Source: Microcaldota archaeon (GTDB taxonomy: Archaea > Micrarchaeota > Micrarchaeia > Micrarchaeales > Micrarchaeaceae). From it: a DNA stretch of 64,000 nucleotides. Shown here one piece after another: positions 1-8,188 of the stretch. The stretch is taken from the NCBI GenBank assembly GCA_021811605.1, contig JAJZNR010000011.1, forward strand, positions 1-64,000, in the 5' to 3' direction. Position numbers and translations under genes: made by a program. Within the stretch, counting starts at the first letter, position 1. Every line of letters starts with the position of its first letter. A model generated the notes under the pieces. That model had not been told where the DNA came from and searched no databases. It saw only the letters and a program-made list of their open reading frames with translations.

Positions 1-1715
1 GTTACGTAAAGCTCTTCGTCAGATGCGTTCAACGCTGTGGTGTTGACTGACTGCGTCTTGCTCAGAGTGACGAACGTTCCAGAAACGTTGCCGAAGCTGT
101 ATATGTGGGCTGTCTGCGAAGTTCCGGCCGGGTTCTGGTAGGATGTTCCTACTCCGGCGTTGTTCTGCATGGAGAACTGCACTGGATCGTAGTTCTTGCC
201 CAGTGTGTCGCCGACGAACGTTGCCGTCCATGCGCTCGGGCTCTGCACCCACGAGAACGACTGGCCGGCGTTGAGGTTCTTGACCGCAGCTGCTCCGCCG
301 CCTGTTGGCGATGATGCATAGAGCACTATCGCGCCAAGAGCATTGATCGTGTTGCCCGCTGTTCCGGAGACGTTGCCCCACTCGAGGACTGTCTTCCAGG
401 ACGGGTTGCTTGTCTGGTTGAACACCTGACCTGACGTTACGTTCCATACATTACTATATAGCTGCATCTTTGCCCACTTCTGGTATGCGTACAAACCGGC
501 GAATGTCTGGTTTACGTTCACATACAGGTTGTGGCCGGAGATGTTGAACACAGCGATCTTGCCGCCAGCGCTTGCCGGGGTGATCTGCGTTACGTTTGTC
601 GGCGTTGTGCCTCCGTTGTAGAAGATATCTACAGATGCTGTCGAGATGCCGTTCGCGTTAGGCTGGCTCAAGTCTGTGAGCTCGACTGTGAACGGTCCGC
701 TTGTCAGGTTGTGGCCCACGTATACTGTTGTCATGTTTGTGAGCGACTCGGCGAGCTGGATCTTTCCGCCAGGGAGCAGAGATGTTCCTGTAGCGAGCGT
801 TCCGGTCGGCAGGTTGTAGTAGTTCAGTATCGTCCACGGCTGACCTAGCAGCTTTATCTGTGCCTGGTTGACCGCTCCTGTGGTCGAAAGCTTGTTTATC
901 ATCTTCCCGAAGAACGCCTCATAGGCGCCTCCCGCGCTCTGGATCTGGAGCTGCATCGACTTTGGCGACGTGCTCTGGTTGAACACAGGCATGCCTGTGA
1001 GCCAGAGGCTCTCGGATTCCGAGTACTGACCATAGTTGTTGAGCAGCGACGGCAGGTTAGATGACGTTATCTGTACTATGTTGTCGCCATTCCCTGAGGT
1101 GTTGTTCACGAAGTTCTGGTTGAAGGTCATACCACCGCCGTTGGACGTTGCTGCAGGCACCGTCGGCGAGTAGATTGCTCCGGCATCAGTATATGGAGAC
1201 TGTGTCGGGCTGTGCGTGGTGTCCCATGTCCTTGGACCAGTGTCCGTGTAAGCGTAGTTGCTTGTGGCGTTCTCCATGAACTTGCTCTGGAGAGGTGCAC
1301 CGGTTATCACTGCGCGGTTGAGCACAGAGCCGATGAGAGCCGTGAGCAGATATGTCCCGCTTCCGTAGGAAGTCGAGCCAGTCACGTTCAGCCAGACCTG
1401 CTGGTTAGCGAGCTTGTACGACGCGCCTGATACCTGCACGCTGAGTACGCTCTTAGCCTGCGTCTGGTTAACGCTTGCGGTTACCGGTACCGACGTGTAT
1501 GCCAGGTTTCCGATTGCTGCAGCGATGTTTGCTGCGGCGACACCGTCGCTCGGCTTTGCGTTCGATCCGATGACTATCTGTGCCACTGGCTGTCCGCTAT
1601 TGCTTATTATGGGTACGTTCTGGAAAGTTACCGCACCTGCAGATGCAAGTCCCATTCCCAGTAGAGCTGCGCCTGCGGCGACAGCTGCGATTCTCTTTGC
1701 ATTCAGAGTTTTCAT
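1..1715 (-). CDS. S-layer protein, partial (C-terminus outside window)
   Basis: Main cell-surface lattice protein. The reading frame is open from an ATG at 1713-1715 to the window edge (571 codons). It starts with a Lys-containing n-region and a hydrophobic Ala/Gly-rich signal peptide of about 27 residues. The next part (about residues 30-70) matches the archaeal S-layer N-terminal domain: NVPIISNSGQP, then VIGSNAKPSDGVAAANIAAA. The rest is rich in Asn, Gln, Ser and Thr with many NxS/T sequons, as expected of a glycosylated exported protein. An AGGTGA ribosome binding site lies 5 nt before the ATG and a TTTAAATA box about 45 nt upstream, so expression is probably strong. The radical SAM, Ig-like protein and AglB genes nearby fit a surface and glycosylation neighbourhood. 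Confidence 0.85.
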   Translation of the reverse strand, partial: MKTLNAKRIAAVAAGAALLGMGLASAGAVTFQNVPIISNSGQPVAQIVIGSNAKPSDGVAAANIAAAIGNLAYTSVPVTASVNQTQAKSVLSVQVSGASYKLANQQVWLNVTGSTSYGSGTYLLTALIGSVLNRAVITGAPLQSKFMENATSNYAYTDTGPRTWDTTHSPTQSPYTDAGAIYSPTVPAATSNGGGMTFNQNFVNNTSGNGDNIVQITSSNLPSLLNNYGQYSESESLWLTGMPVFNQSTSPKSMQLQIQSAGGAYEAFFGKMINKLSTTGAVNQAQIKLLGQPWTILNYYNLPTGTLATGTSLLPGGKIQLAESLTNMTTVYVGHNLTSGPFTVELTDLSQPNANGISTASVDIFYNGGTTPTNVTQITPASAGGKIAVFNISGHNLYVNVNQTFAGLYAYQKWAKMQLYSNVWNVTSGQVFNQTSNPSWKTVLEWGNVSGTAGNTINALGAIVLYASSPTGGGAAAVKNLNAGQSFSWVQSPSAWTATFVGDTLGKNYDPVQFSMQNNAGVGTSYQNPAGTSQTAHIYSFGNVSGTFVTLSKTQSVNTTALNASDEELYV

Positions 1716-1720
1716 TCAGT

Positions 1721-1765
1721 TCACCTAAATGTTTTCGTCATTACATGAAATGGAAGGTATTTAAA
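1721..1765 (-). promoter_or_regulatory. S-layer promoter and ribosome binding site
   Basis: On the minus strand TTTAAATA (1758-1765) is a good archaeal TATA box. AGGTGA (1721-1726) is a strong Shine-Dalgarno site 5 nt before the S-layer ATG. The implied transcript start, about 25 nt after the box, leaves a leader of roughly 20 nt. Inferred by pattern only. Confidence 0.6.
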
Positions 1766-2267
1766 CCCATACCATTTACATAAACTTTATTTTGCATATT
1801 TCTGTTTATACTTCGGCAATTGCAGTAGTCCCTTTCTGTGAGAGACGACACCCTCCCTCGAGAGCCATCCCTGGCTTGATATACGACCATCGGCGTAATC
1901 TCGGCAGGTGACGGCAGGAATAAACTGGATATCAGCCTGATTGAGCGCCTGCCAAGGCTCTGGCCGAAGCCAACGGCCATCCTCATCCATCCCACTGCCT
2001 GGTTATTCATGGTTCCGCCCTTTCTATCTTTCTGTCTTCCTATACCCATATATCAATGCGTTATCCATTATCTGGATTGCACCTAGTATGTATATGTGGT
2101 TGGAAAACCTTTTATACCACTCTGGACAATAAGGTATTGATTCGGTTGCCTGACAACCACGAATCGATGGCGGTGATACACTGAACCTCGACTCCGGATC
2201 CCATCCTATATTATATAAGATAGGGCTGAAGCTGCAGAAACAGGACCCCAGGCTTTGGAATCTGGGC
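1766..2267. other. Intergenic region between S-layer and radical SAM genes
   Basis: I see no convincing gene here; short reading frames lack domains and good starts. The right part carries a CTTTTATA-like box near 2109-2116 and, around the expected transcript start, an imperfect hairpin at 2139-2165 (10 bp, GATTCG-GTTG against CAAC-CA-CGAATC, loop CCTGA). A GGTGAT ribosome binding site follows at 2172-2177. These look like the leader of the radical SAM gene. Confidence 0.4.
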
Positions 2268-3377
2268 GTGCGCGCCATAACCATGCCTGAGAGGATAGCC
2301 GGAAGGTTCTCCAAGAAGCCCGCAGATCCTACCGTGTCTGCCGGAATACGGAACATGACCATAGAGCTCACTGTAATCTGCAACCTCAGGTGCACGATGT
2401 GCTGGTGGTGGGGCGAGAAGGGCATAGTCTTCGACATGCTGAAGAACAAGGACTCCATGGTAACCCAGGAGCTGAAGACCGATGAGATAAAGCGCCTGGT
2501 GGACCAGGTTGCCCACCTCAAGCCGAGCTTCTACCTCGCGGGAGGTGAACCCTTCCTGAGGAAGGACACGGTGGACATTATAGAGTACATAAACTCGAAG
2601 AAGCTGCCGACGATACTCACAAACAACGGCACCATGCTCAGCGAGGAGGCGATGCAGAGGCTGGCGAAGGTCGACCGCCTCACCATGAACTTCTCGATAG
2701 ACGGCCCAAGGGACGTCCACGACCGCATACGCGGTCAGGGGAACTACGACCGCACCATGAACACCGTAAAGAGGCTCGTGGAGCTGAGAGGCAGGAGGGT
2801 GAACCCAAGCATAAAGACCAACACCACGTTCTCGCCGTGGATAGTGGGCAGGATAGACGAGCTTATACGAGACCTCCAGGCCTATGGCATCGACGCTGCG
2901 CGGTTCCAGCACCTCTGGTTCACTGATGAACAGACTGCGGAAAACCACAGGCTCGCGCTCAAGGAGCTCTATGGCATAGAGGACAGGGGTGCGCGCACCC
3001 ATGTCATAAGCACACCGACGCAGAAATACGTGGAGGCGCTCGCCAAGGAGATCGCAGATGTAGAGAAGAGGAGGTATAGCATACCTGTGTTCATGCATCC
3101 GAAGCTCACAGAGGAGCAGGTGGTCAAGTACTACACCGACCTCACGTTCTCGAAGAGCGACCACTGCAGCGCTCCGTGGACACACGCGCTCGTGAAGGCG
3201 AACGGCGACGTGATGTTCTGCCCGGACGAATGGGTGACGCAGTACAAGATAGGCAACGTGCGTGAGGGCAACGTGGTCGAGATGTGGAACAACGAGAAGG
3301 CAAGGTTCTTCCGCCAGCAGCTGAACAAGGTGCAGCTCTTCCCTGCATGCAAGAGATGCTGCGCTATGTCTGATTGA
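2268..3377 (+). CDS. Radical SAM/SPASM domain protein
   Basis: Predicted iron-sulfur enzyme that cleaves S-adenosylmethionine; substrate unknown. From the GTG at 2268 it has 369 residues. The radical SAM cluster motif is CNLRCTMC (C38, C42, C45), followed by the GGEPF motif typical of the family. The C-terminus carries more cysteines (SDHCSAPW, VMFCPDEW, ACKRCC) as in SPASM auxiliary-cluster domains, which modify peptides or anaerobic enzymes. The frame stays open upstream to 2154 with protein-like sequence (LQKQDPRLWNLG). A GGTGAT site at 2172-2177 sits 3 nt before an in-frame CTG at 2181, so the real start may be that CTG (398 aa). The gene ends in a convergent gap with the Ig-like gene. 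The 4647-bp duplication starts inside codon 44/45. Confidence 0.85.
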   Translation: MRAITMPERIAGRFSKKPADPTVSAGIRNMTIELTVICNLRCTMCWWWGEKGIVFDMLKNKDSMVTQELKTDEIKRLVDQVAHLKPSFYLAGGEPFLRKDTVDIIEYINSKKLPTILTNNGTMLSEEAMQRLAKVDRLTMNFSIDGPRDVHDRIRGQGNYDRTMNTVKRLVELRGRRVNPSIKTNTTFSPWIVGRIDELIRDLQAYGIDAARFQHLWFTDEQTAENHRLALKELYGIEDRGARTHVISTPTQKYVEALAKEIADVEKRRYSIPVFMHPKLTEEQVVKYYTDLTFSKSDHCSAPWTHALVKANGDVMFCPDEWVTQYKIGNVREGNVVEMWNNEKARFFRQQLNKVQLFPACKRCCAMSD

Positions 3378-3491
3378 TAGAAGAGCGGGCTCACCGCCGC
3401 GGCCCCAGCAAGCCGGTATGCATCAAACAGAAGAAGCAGAGGGACGCGCAGCATATGTGCAGTGCAAGAAACTAAGAAAATAAAAAGGGCA

Positions 3492-3521
3492 GCCAGCGGG
3501 CGCGACGACCGCCGGGCTGGC
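3492..3521. terminator. GC-rich stem-loop between convergent genes
   Basis: GCCAGC pairs with GCTGGC, with an inner GGCG/CGCC stem and a CGACGAC loop. It lies between the ends of the convergent radical SAM and Ig-like genes, so it may stop or protect transcripts; no long T-run follows. An identical copy is at 8139-8168. Confidence 0.35.
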
Positions 3522-3541
3522 GCTGCTGTCAAGGATTTCCG

Positions 3542-5923
3542 TTATCTCTTCTTCCTTGTCGCATAGTACGCAATTGCAGCTATGATTATCACGACGACGA
3601 TCGCCTCAACGATCGTGGAGGTGCCGATGCCGCTGCCTGGAGAGCTCTGCGGCGTTGTCACTACGGTCGTAGGCGTGCTTGACGAGCTGACGCTAGTCGA
3701 TGACGATGGCGCCGGAGCGGTGTAGTTGGAGAACACGCCGAACTCCGGATCCTTCGATATAGAGAATGCTACAGTGCACGCGGTTGCGTTGACCGTGTAC
3801 GGGGTTATCGCCTTCCACGAACCGTTGACGAACTCCTGCGGAGCCACGCTTGACGCAGGCAGGCTGCAGTTGTACTTCAGCATCACGTTTATCGTGACGT
3901 TGGCGTTTGTGTTGAACGTTGCATTTAGCACTGGGCTTGCCGGGATGTAGCCTGGCGGTGCCGCAGGCGCGGGTGTCACGTTGACTATGGTGTAGTTGAC
4001 ATTTCCTGAAGAGCCAGCCATTGAGCCAATGATAAACGATGCACCGCCGTTGCCAAAGCTCACGTTTTGCGAGCCGCCCTGCGATAGCGTGAAGTTGCCT
4101 GATTGCTGCGGGTTTGAGGGCACTGTGGTTGTAGCTGCTGTAGTGGCAGCGGTCGTTGTAGATGCCTGTACAGTGGTGGTCGTCGAGGTTGTTGTAGTCG
4201 CGGTCGTTGTGCTGCTACCCCCTCCGCTGCTGCGAACCGTCACGGCGACCGGAGTGGTGTTGAATACTATCCACGGCACAATCGCCTTATCGCTGGCTAT
4301 CGCATTGTAAGTGTACGTTCCTGAAGGCCCGGCAGTGAACGTTATCGTGTTGCTTCCGCCGGTTCCCAAGATTGTGACGTTGCTGCCTACCTGCGTGCGG
4401 CTGGTTGTGTTGTAGAGCGCTATCGTGAATGGACCTGTGCCTCCGGAAACCGATACTGTCCACGTCTCTGTCTCTCCAGGAGAGTAGGTGCCGCTGCTTG
4501 GCGATAGCGTCAGTGTAGGCACAGAATTGACTGTGAGCGGCAGTATGGTATCTGTGCGGAAGCCGTACGGTGTAGTCGTTCCGACATCGTTAGCGTTGAC
4601 AGCGAATGTGTAGCTCCCCGTAGCAGTAGGAGTGAATGAGATGTGGGTGTATCCGCCGATGGCGATCCCTGTCGCAGAACCAACGAGCACTCCGTTGTTT
4701 GAGTATATGACATTGACTATGAACGGCCCGGCACCTCCAGAGAGAACTGTGTTGAAGACGTCGGTTTGGCCGATATCGATCCCGGAGTTCGACTGCGTGA
4801 ACGATGGTATTGCTGGATCGGTGTTCGCGGTGAGCGTCAGGGTGACGGAGCTGCCGAAAGCGAACGGCGTGAATGTTCCGACGTCGTTAGCGTTGACATC
4901 GAATGTGTAGCTGCCGGCCACGGTCGGGAAGAATGCGAAGTGCGCGTATCCTCCTTTCGCGACTCCAGTAACGGAGCGGGCTACTACGCCGTTGTTTGCA
5001 TATACGAAGTTGACAGTGAATGGACCAGACCCTCCCGAGAGCACTGCGTTGAAGACGTCAGCCTGTCCCAGATCGACCACAGAGTTCGACTGAGTGAACG
5101 ACGTCACAGTTGGAGTGGAATTGACATTGAAGGGCTGGCTTCCGCTGCTACTCTCAGGCGTCGAGGCGCTGTCACTTTCCTTTGCGTCGAAATGGAGATT
5201 GGTGCCAGTCTGGGTCGAGACCCATGAAAACGTGTTGCTTGTTGCAGAGGTGACAACTAACGAGTTTACGATTGGTGTGGAGCAGCTGCTTGGTGGACAT
5301 ATCAGGAAGTTGTATGTATATGAAGGAGTCCCTCCGGAAGCGTATGCGGTCATGCTCACAGTCTGCCCTTCGTCATAACTTCCGGACGGGTTTGTGCTGC
5401 CGTAATTGAAGGCTGGATTTATCGTAAGGAGCGGTATGTCATTTGTAGTAAGCGTGTTCGCCCCAGGAAGATCCTCTAAGATTGCGTTGACGACTTCTGT
5501 GCGCGGCGCCGCAGAGTGGCTGTAGTAACCAGATACTATAAGATTCGCCGGGATGGCAATCCCGTTGTATTCGAAGTCGTTGACTGTTATGCTGTTGTAA
5601 GTGCTCAGCACCAGAGATATCGTATTCGAGAATATAGTGTTGTATGTACCTAGGTCCAATGCGCCGAACCCTTGCTGCGCGTCGTTCCAGTCAGCAGTGT
5701 ATCCATTTACTCCAGGAGCTCCGCCGTTTATCCCATTGATTGTAATGACCGTTCTCTGTCCAACGTCTATCGTGGTATTTGTAACATTGATGAAGCCGCA
5801 GGCGATATTTGCTGGATTGCCAGTGCCTGTGCATGGCACTATAGTAGGAGCCGCGCCTGCATAATTGAACAGCATCAATGAAACGAATAACCCTAACGCT
5901 ATGAGAGAGAGACGATTATACAT
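3542..5923 (-). CDS. Ig-like, Thr-rich anchored surface protein, copy 1
   Basis: Large exported surface protein of 793 aa, identical to copy 2. I chose ATG 5921-5923 (MYNRLSL) because a signal peptide (LIALGLFVSLMLFNYAGAA) starts there, preceded by a GGTGGGTG ribosome binding site and an AT-rich box; the longer open frame upstream is not protein-like. Two similar Ig-like repeats of about 100 residues contain the shared segments SFTQSN, D.GQ.DVFN, GPF.VN and GSYTF.VNANDVGT. A Thr-rich stretch follows (about 565-601), then a domain with many sequons, a second Ser/Thr linker (738-766), a membrane helix (about 772-788) and a basic RKKR end. This is the usual design of an archaeal cell-wall protein held by a C-terminal anchor. 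The sequons fit the adjacent AglB gene. Function could be adhesion or envelope structure; the sequence does not say which. Confidence 0.8.
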   Translation of the reverse strand: MYNRLSLIALGLFVSLMLFNYAGAAPTIVPCTGTGNPANIACGFINVTNTTIDVGQRTVITINGINGGAPGVNGYTADWNDAQQGFGALDLGTYNTIFSNTISLVLSTYNSITVNDFEYNGIAIPANLIVSGYYSHSAAPRTEVVNAILEDLPGANTLTTNDIPLLTINPAFNYGSTNPSGSYDEGQTVSMTAYASGGTPSYTYNFLICPPSSCSTPIVNSLVVTSATSNTFSWVSTQTGTNLHFDAKESDSASTPESSSGSQPFNVNSTPTVTSFTQSNSVVDLGQADVFNAVLSGGSGPFTVNFVYANNGVVARSVTGVAKGGYAHFAFFPTVAGSYTFDVNANDVGTFTPFAFGSSVTLTLTANTDPAIPSFTQSNSGIDIGQTDVFNTVLSGGAGPFIVNVIYSNNGVLVGSATGIAIGGYTHISFTPTATGSYTFAVNANDVGTTTPYGFRTDTILPLTVNSVPTLTLSPSSGTYSPGETETWTVSVSGGTGPFTIALYNTTSRTQVGSNVTILGTGGSNTITFTAGPSGTYTYNAIASDKAIVPWIVFNTTPVAVTVRSSGGGSSTTTATTTTSTTTTVQASTTTAATTAATTTVPSNPQQSGNFTLSQGGSQNVSFGNGGASFIIGSMAGSSGNVNYTIVNVTPAPAAPPGYIPASPVLNATFNTNANVTINVMLKYNCSLPASSVAPQEFVNGSWKAITPYTVNATACTVAFSISKDPEFGVFSNYTAPAPSSSTSVSSSSTPTTVVTTPQSSPGSGIGTSTIVEAIVVVIIIAAIAYYATRKKR

Positions 5924-6280
5924 AACAATTACACCCACCAAATATTCTATACAAAACTTTAATAACCTTATGGTGGCCTGTTTTCGTGGGTTGCAATCCT
6001 CTTTTCTATTCTCGGAAAGCTGCTCTGTTGCAGCTAAAACTTCAAAACAGGTGCAGAGGATGCTGGCGGAAGCGTGAACATGTTGCTCTGTCATTGCGCT
6101 TTGTGTGCGCTCTGAACAGTGTCGGCTGACGCTGAAACCACCGCGGAAGGCTGCGGATATCCTTGAGTCTGATGGGATGGTCTGAACGCAAGACTTAAAA
6201 ACATAAAAACCTTTACTTGCATGCAATTAAGGTTGCTACTCTGTAGTTTTGTAGTTTTGTAATTTTGTGGGTTTGAAGAA
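5924..6280. promoter_or_regulatory. Divergent promoter region, copy 1
   Basis: This gap separates the minus-strand Ig-like gene from the plus-strand AglB gene. It has a TTATTAAAG-type box facing the Ig-like gene near 5958-5970 and a CTTAAAAACATAAAAAC segment near 6193-6210 facing AglB. Three near-identical 8-mers (TAGTTTTG, TAGTTTTG, TAATTTTG) lie just before AglB. No gene was recognised. Confidence 0.4.
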
Positions 6281-7132
6281 ATGAGTGAGGAACGGATGTC
6301 GGAATCGAAACAGCAGCAGGGTGGATTGGGGAGCATGCTCAGTCTCGACAACAAGTACGTGCTGGCGCTCTGCTTCGTAGTCCTTCTCATAATACTTTAC
6401 TATCTCCGGATAGGGCTGATGGGCAACGAAGGGTTGTTCGAACCAGACGGATTTTTCTATTATACCGCGATAAAGCAGGCGATAGCGAACAACTTCTTCT
6501 TCCAGAACCCGGTGCAGCTGTCCGGGTATCCGTGGCACAACAACCTCGGGGAAGAATCAGGCCTCCTTTACTTTGTCATAGTGCCGTACTTCTTCCTCAG
6601 GTTCTTCGGGATTAGCGCATACACCGTGATGACGTACTCGGCGATAGGCGCGGGGGCAGTGATAGCGGCGCTCTCCTATCTTCTTGCGAAAAGGATATCT
6701 AACAGCAGGGTGCTAGGCCTGCTTGCGTTCTTCTTCGTCGCGACCTCCAGCGGCAACATCGCCAGGACCGCAGGCACCGTCTTCAGGGGCGATACGTTCG
6801 TCTCAATTTTCGTGCTCGCTGGCCTTCTCGCGCTTCTCGAGATATACAAGGCTAAGACCGACAGGCAGAAGTACATTTTCACTGCATTGGCCGTGCTTGC
6901 GGTGAGCTCATCGTACCTGTTCTGGACAGGCGGCTCGCTGGCCAACGCGGTCTACCTGTTCGCAGCTACCATGATATTGGCTTACGCGTTCGTAATCGGA
7001 GACGTGAAGGTTGTGAGGGATTCCGTACTCGCGATTTTTGGCGGGGTGCTGGTGGTGGGGCGAGAAGGGCATAGTCTTCGACATGCTGAAGAACAAGGAC
7101 TCCATGGTAACCCAGGAGCTGAAGACCGATGA
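6281..7132 (+). pseudogene. Truncated AglB/STT3 fragment (duplication copy)
   Basis: The first 257 codons equal the intact gene at 10928; after GGVL the frame runs across the duplication junction (7046-7052) into out-of-frame radical SAM sequence and stops 26 codons later. It keeps the N-terminal membrane helices and the PDGFFYY segment but lacks the later helices, the WPDG motif (W524-G527 of the full protein) and the C-terminal soluble domain, so it cannot be a working transferase. It keeps the intact upstream region and may still be transcribed and make a membrane stub. A second possible start is ATG 6296. Confidence 0.85.
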
Positions 7133-8024
7133 GATAAAGCGCCTGGTGGACCAGGTTGCCCACCTCAAGCCGAGCTTCTACCTCGCGGGAGGTGAACCCT
7201 TCCTGAGGAAGGACACGGTGGACATTATAGAGTACATAAACTCGAAGAAGCTGCCGACGATACTCACAAACAACGGCACCATGCTCAGCGAGGAGGCGAT
7301 GCAGAGGCTGGCGAAGGTCGACCGCCTCACCATGAACTTCTCGATAGACGGCCCAAGGGACGTCCACGACCGCATACGCGGTCAGGGGAACTACGACCGC
7401 ACCATGAACACCGTAAAGAGGCTCGTGGAGCTGAGAGGCAGGAGGGTGAACCCAAGCATAAAGACCAACACCACGTTCTCGCCGTGGATAGTGGGCAGGA
7501 TAGACGAGCTTATACGAGACCTCCAGGCCTATGGCATCGACGCTGCGCGGTTCCAGCACCTCTGGTTCACTGATGAACAGACTGCGGAAAACCACAGGCT
7601 CGCGCTCAAGGAGCTCTATGGCATAGAGGACAGGGGTGCGCGCACCCATGTCATAAGCACACCGACGCAGAAATACGTGGAGGCGCTCGCCAAGGAGATC
7701 GCAGATGTAGAGAAGAGGAGGTATAGCATACCTGTGTTCATGCATCCGAAGCTCACAGAGGAGCAGGTGGTCAAGTACTACACCGACCTCACGTTCTCGA
7801 AGAGCGACCACTGCAGCGCTCCGTGGACACACGCGCTCGTGAAGGCGAACGGCGACGTGATGTTCTGCCCGGACGAATGGGTGACGCAGTACAAGATAGG
7901 CAACGTGCGTGAGGGCAACGTGGTCGAGATGTGGAACAACGAGAAGGCAAGGTTCTTCCGCCAGCAGCTGAACAAGGTGCAGCTCTTCCCTGCATGCAAG
8001 AGATGCTGCGCTATGTCTGATTGA
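7038..8024 (+). pseudogene. Radical SAM fragment lacking the cluster motif
   Basis: Identical to the radical SAM gene from the second Trp after CTMC onward, but the 5' part is replaced by AglB sequence at the junction. The three cluster cysteines' region is lost except the last Cys (GCWWWGE), so S-adenosylmethionine cleavage is not possible. Its only start would be TTG 7038, which lies inside the AglB fragment without a ribosome binding site. The C-terminal SPASM-like cysteines remain. Most likely a dead by-product of the duplication. Confidence 0.85.
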
Positions 8025-8188
8025 TAGAAGAGCGGGCTCACCGCCGCGGCCCCAGCAAGCCGGTATGCATCAAACAGAAGAAGCAGAGGGACGCGCAGCA
8101 TATGTGCAGTGCAAGAAACTAAGAAAATAAAAAGGGCAGCCAGCGGGCGCGACGACCGCCGGGCTGGCGCTGCTGTCAAGGATTTCCG

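Larger units (their letters stand above)
2399..7045. repeat. Tandem duplication, copy 1 (4647 bp)
   Basis: Head-to-tail direct repeat; every landmark recurs at an offset of exactly 4647. It contains the 3' part of the radical SAM gene, the whole Ig-like surface gene and the first 255 codons of AglB. Identity is lost upstream of 2399 (compare 7046). The unit is bounded by the 7-bp microhomology GTGCTGG at 2399-2405, 7046-7052 and 11693-11699. No transposase, terminal inverted repeat or target duplication is seen. Confidence 0.95.

Noticed and set aside
1741-2049. 102-codon minus-strand frame in the gap after the S-layer gene
   Set aside because: It has no domain, no ribosome binding site, and covers the S-layer promoter.
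2211-3532. Long minus-strand reading frames across the radical SAM gene
   Set aside because: They are antisense to a gene with clear motifs, show no domain, and recur in the duplicated copy only because the DNA is repeated.
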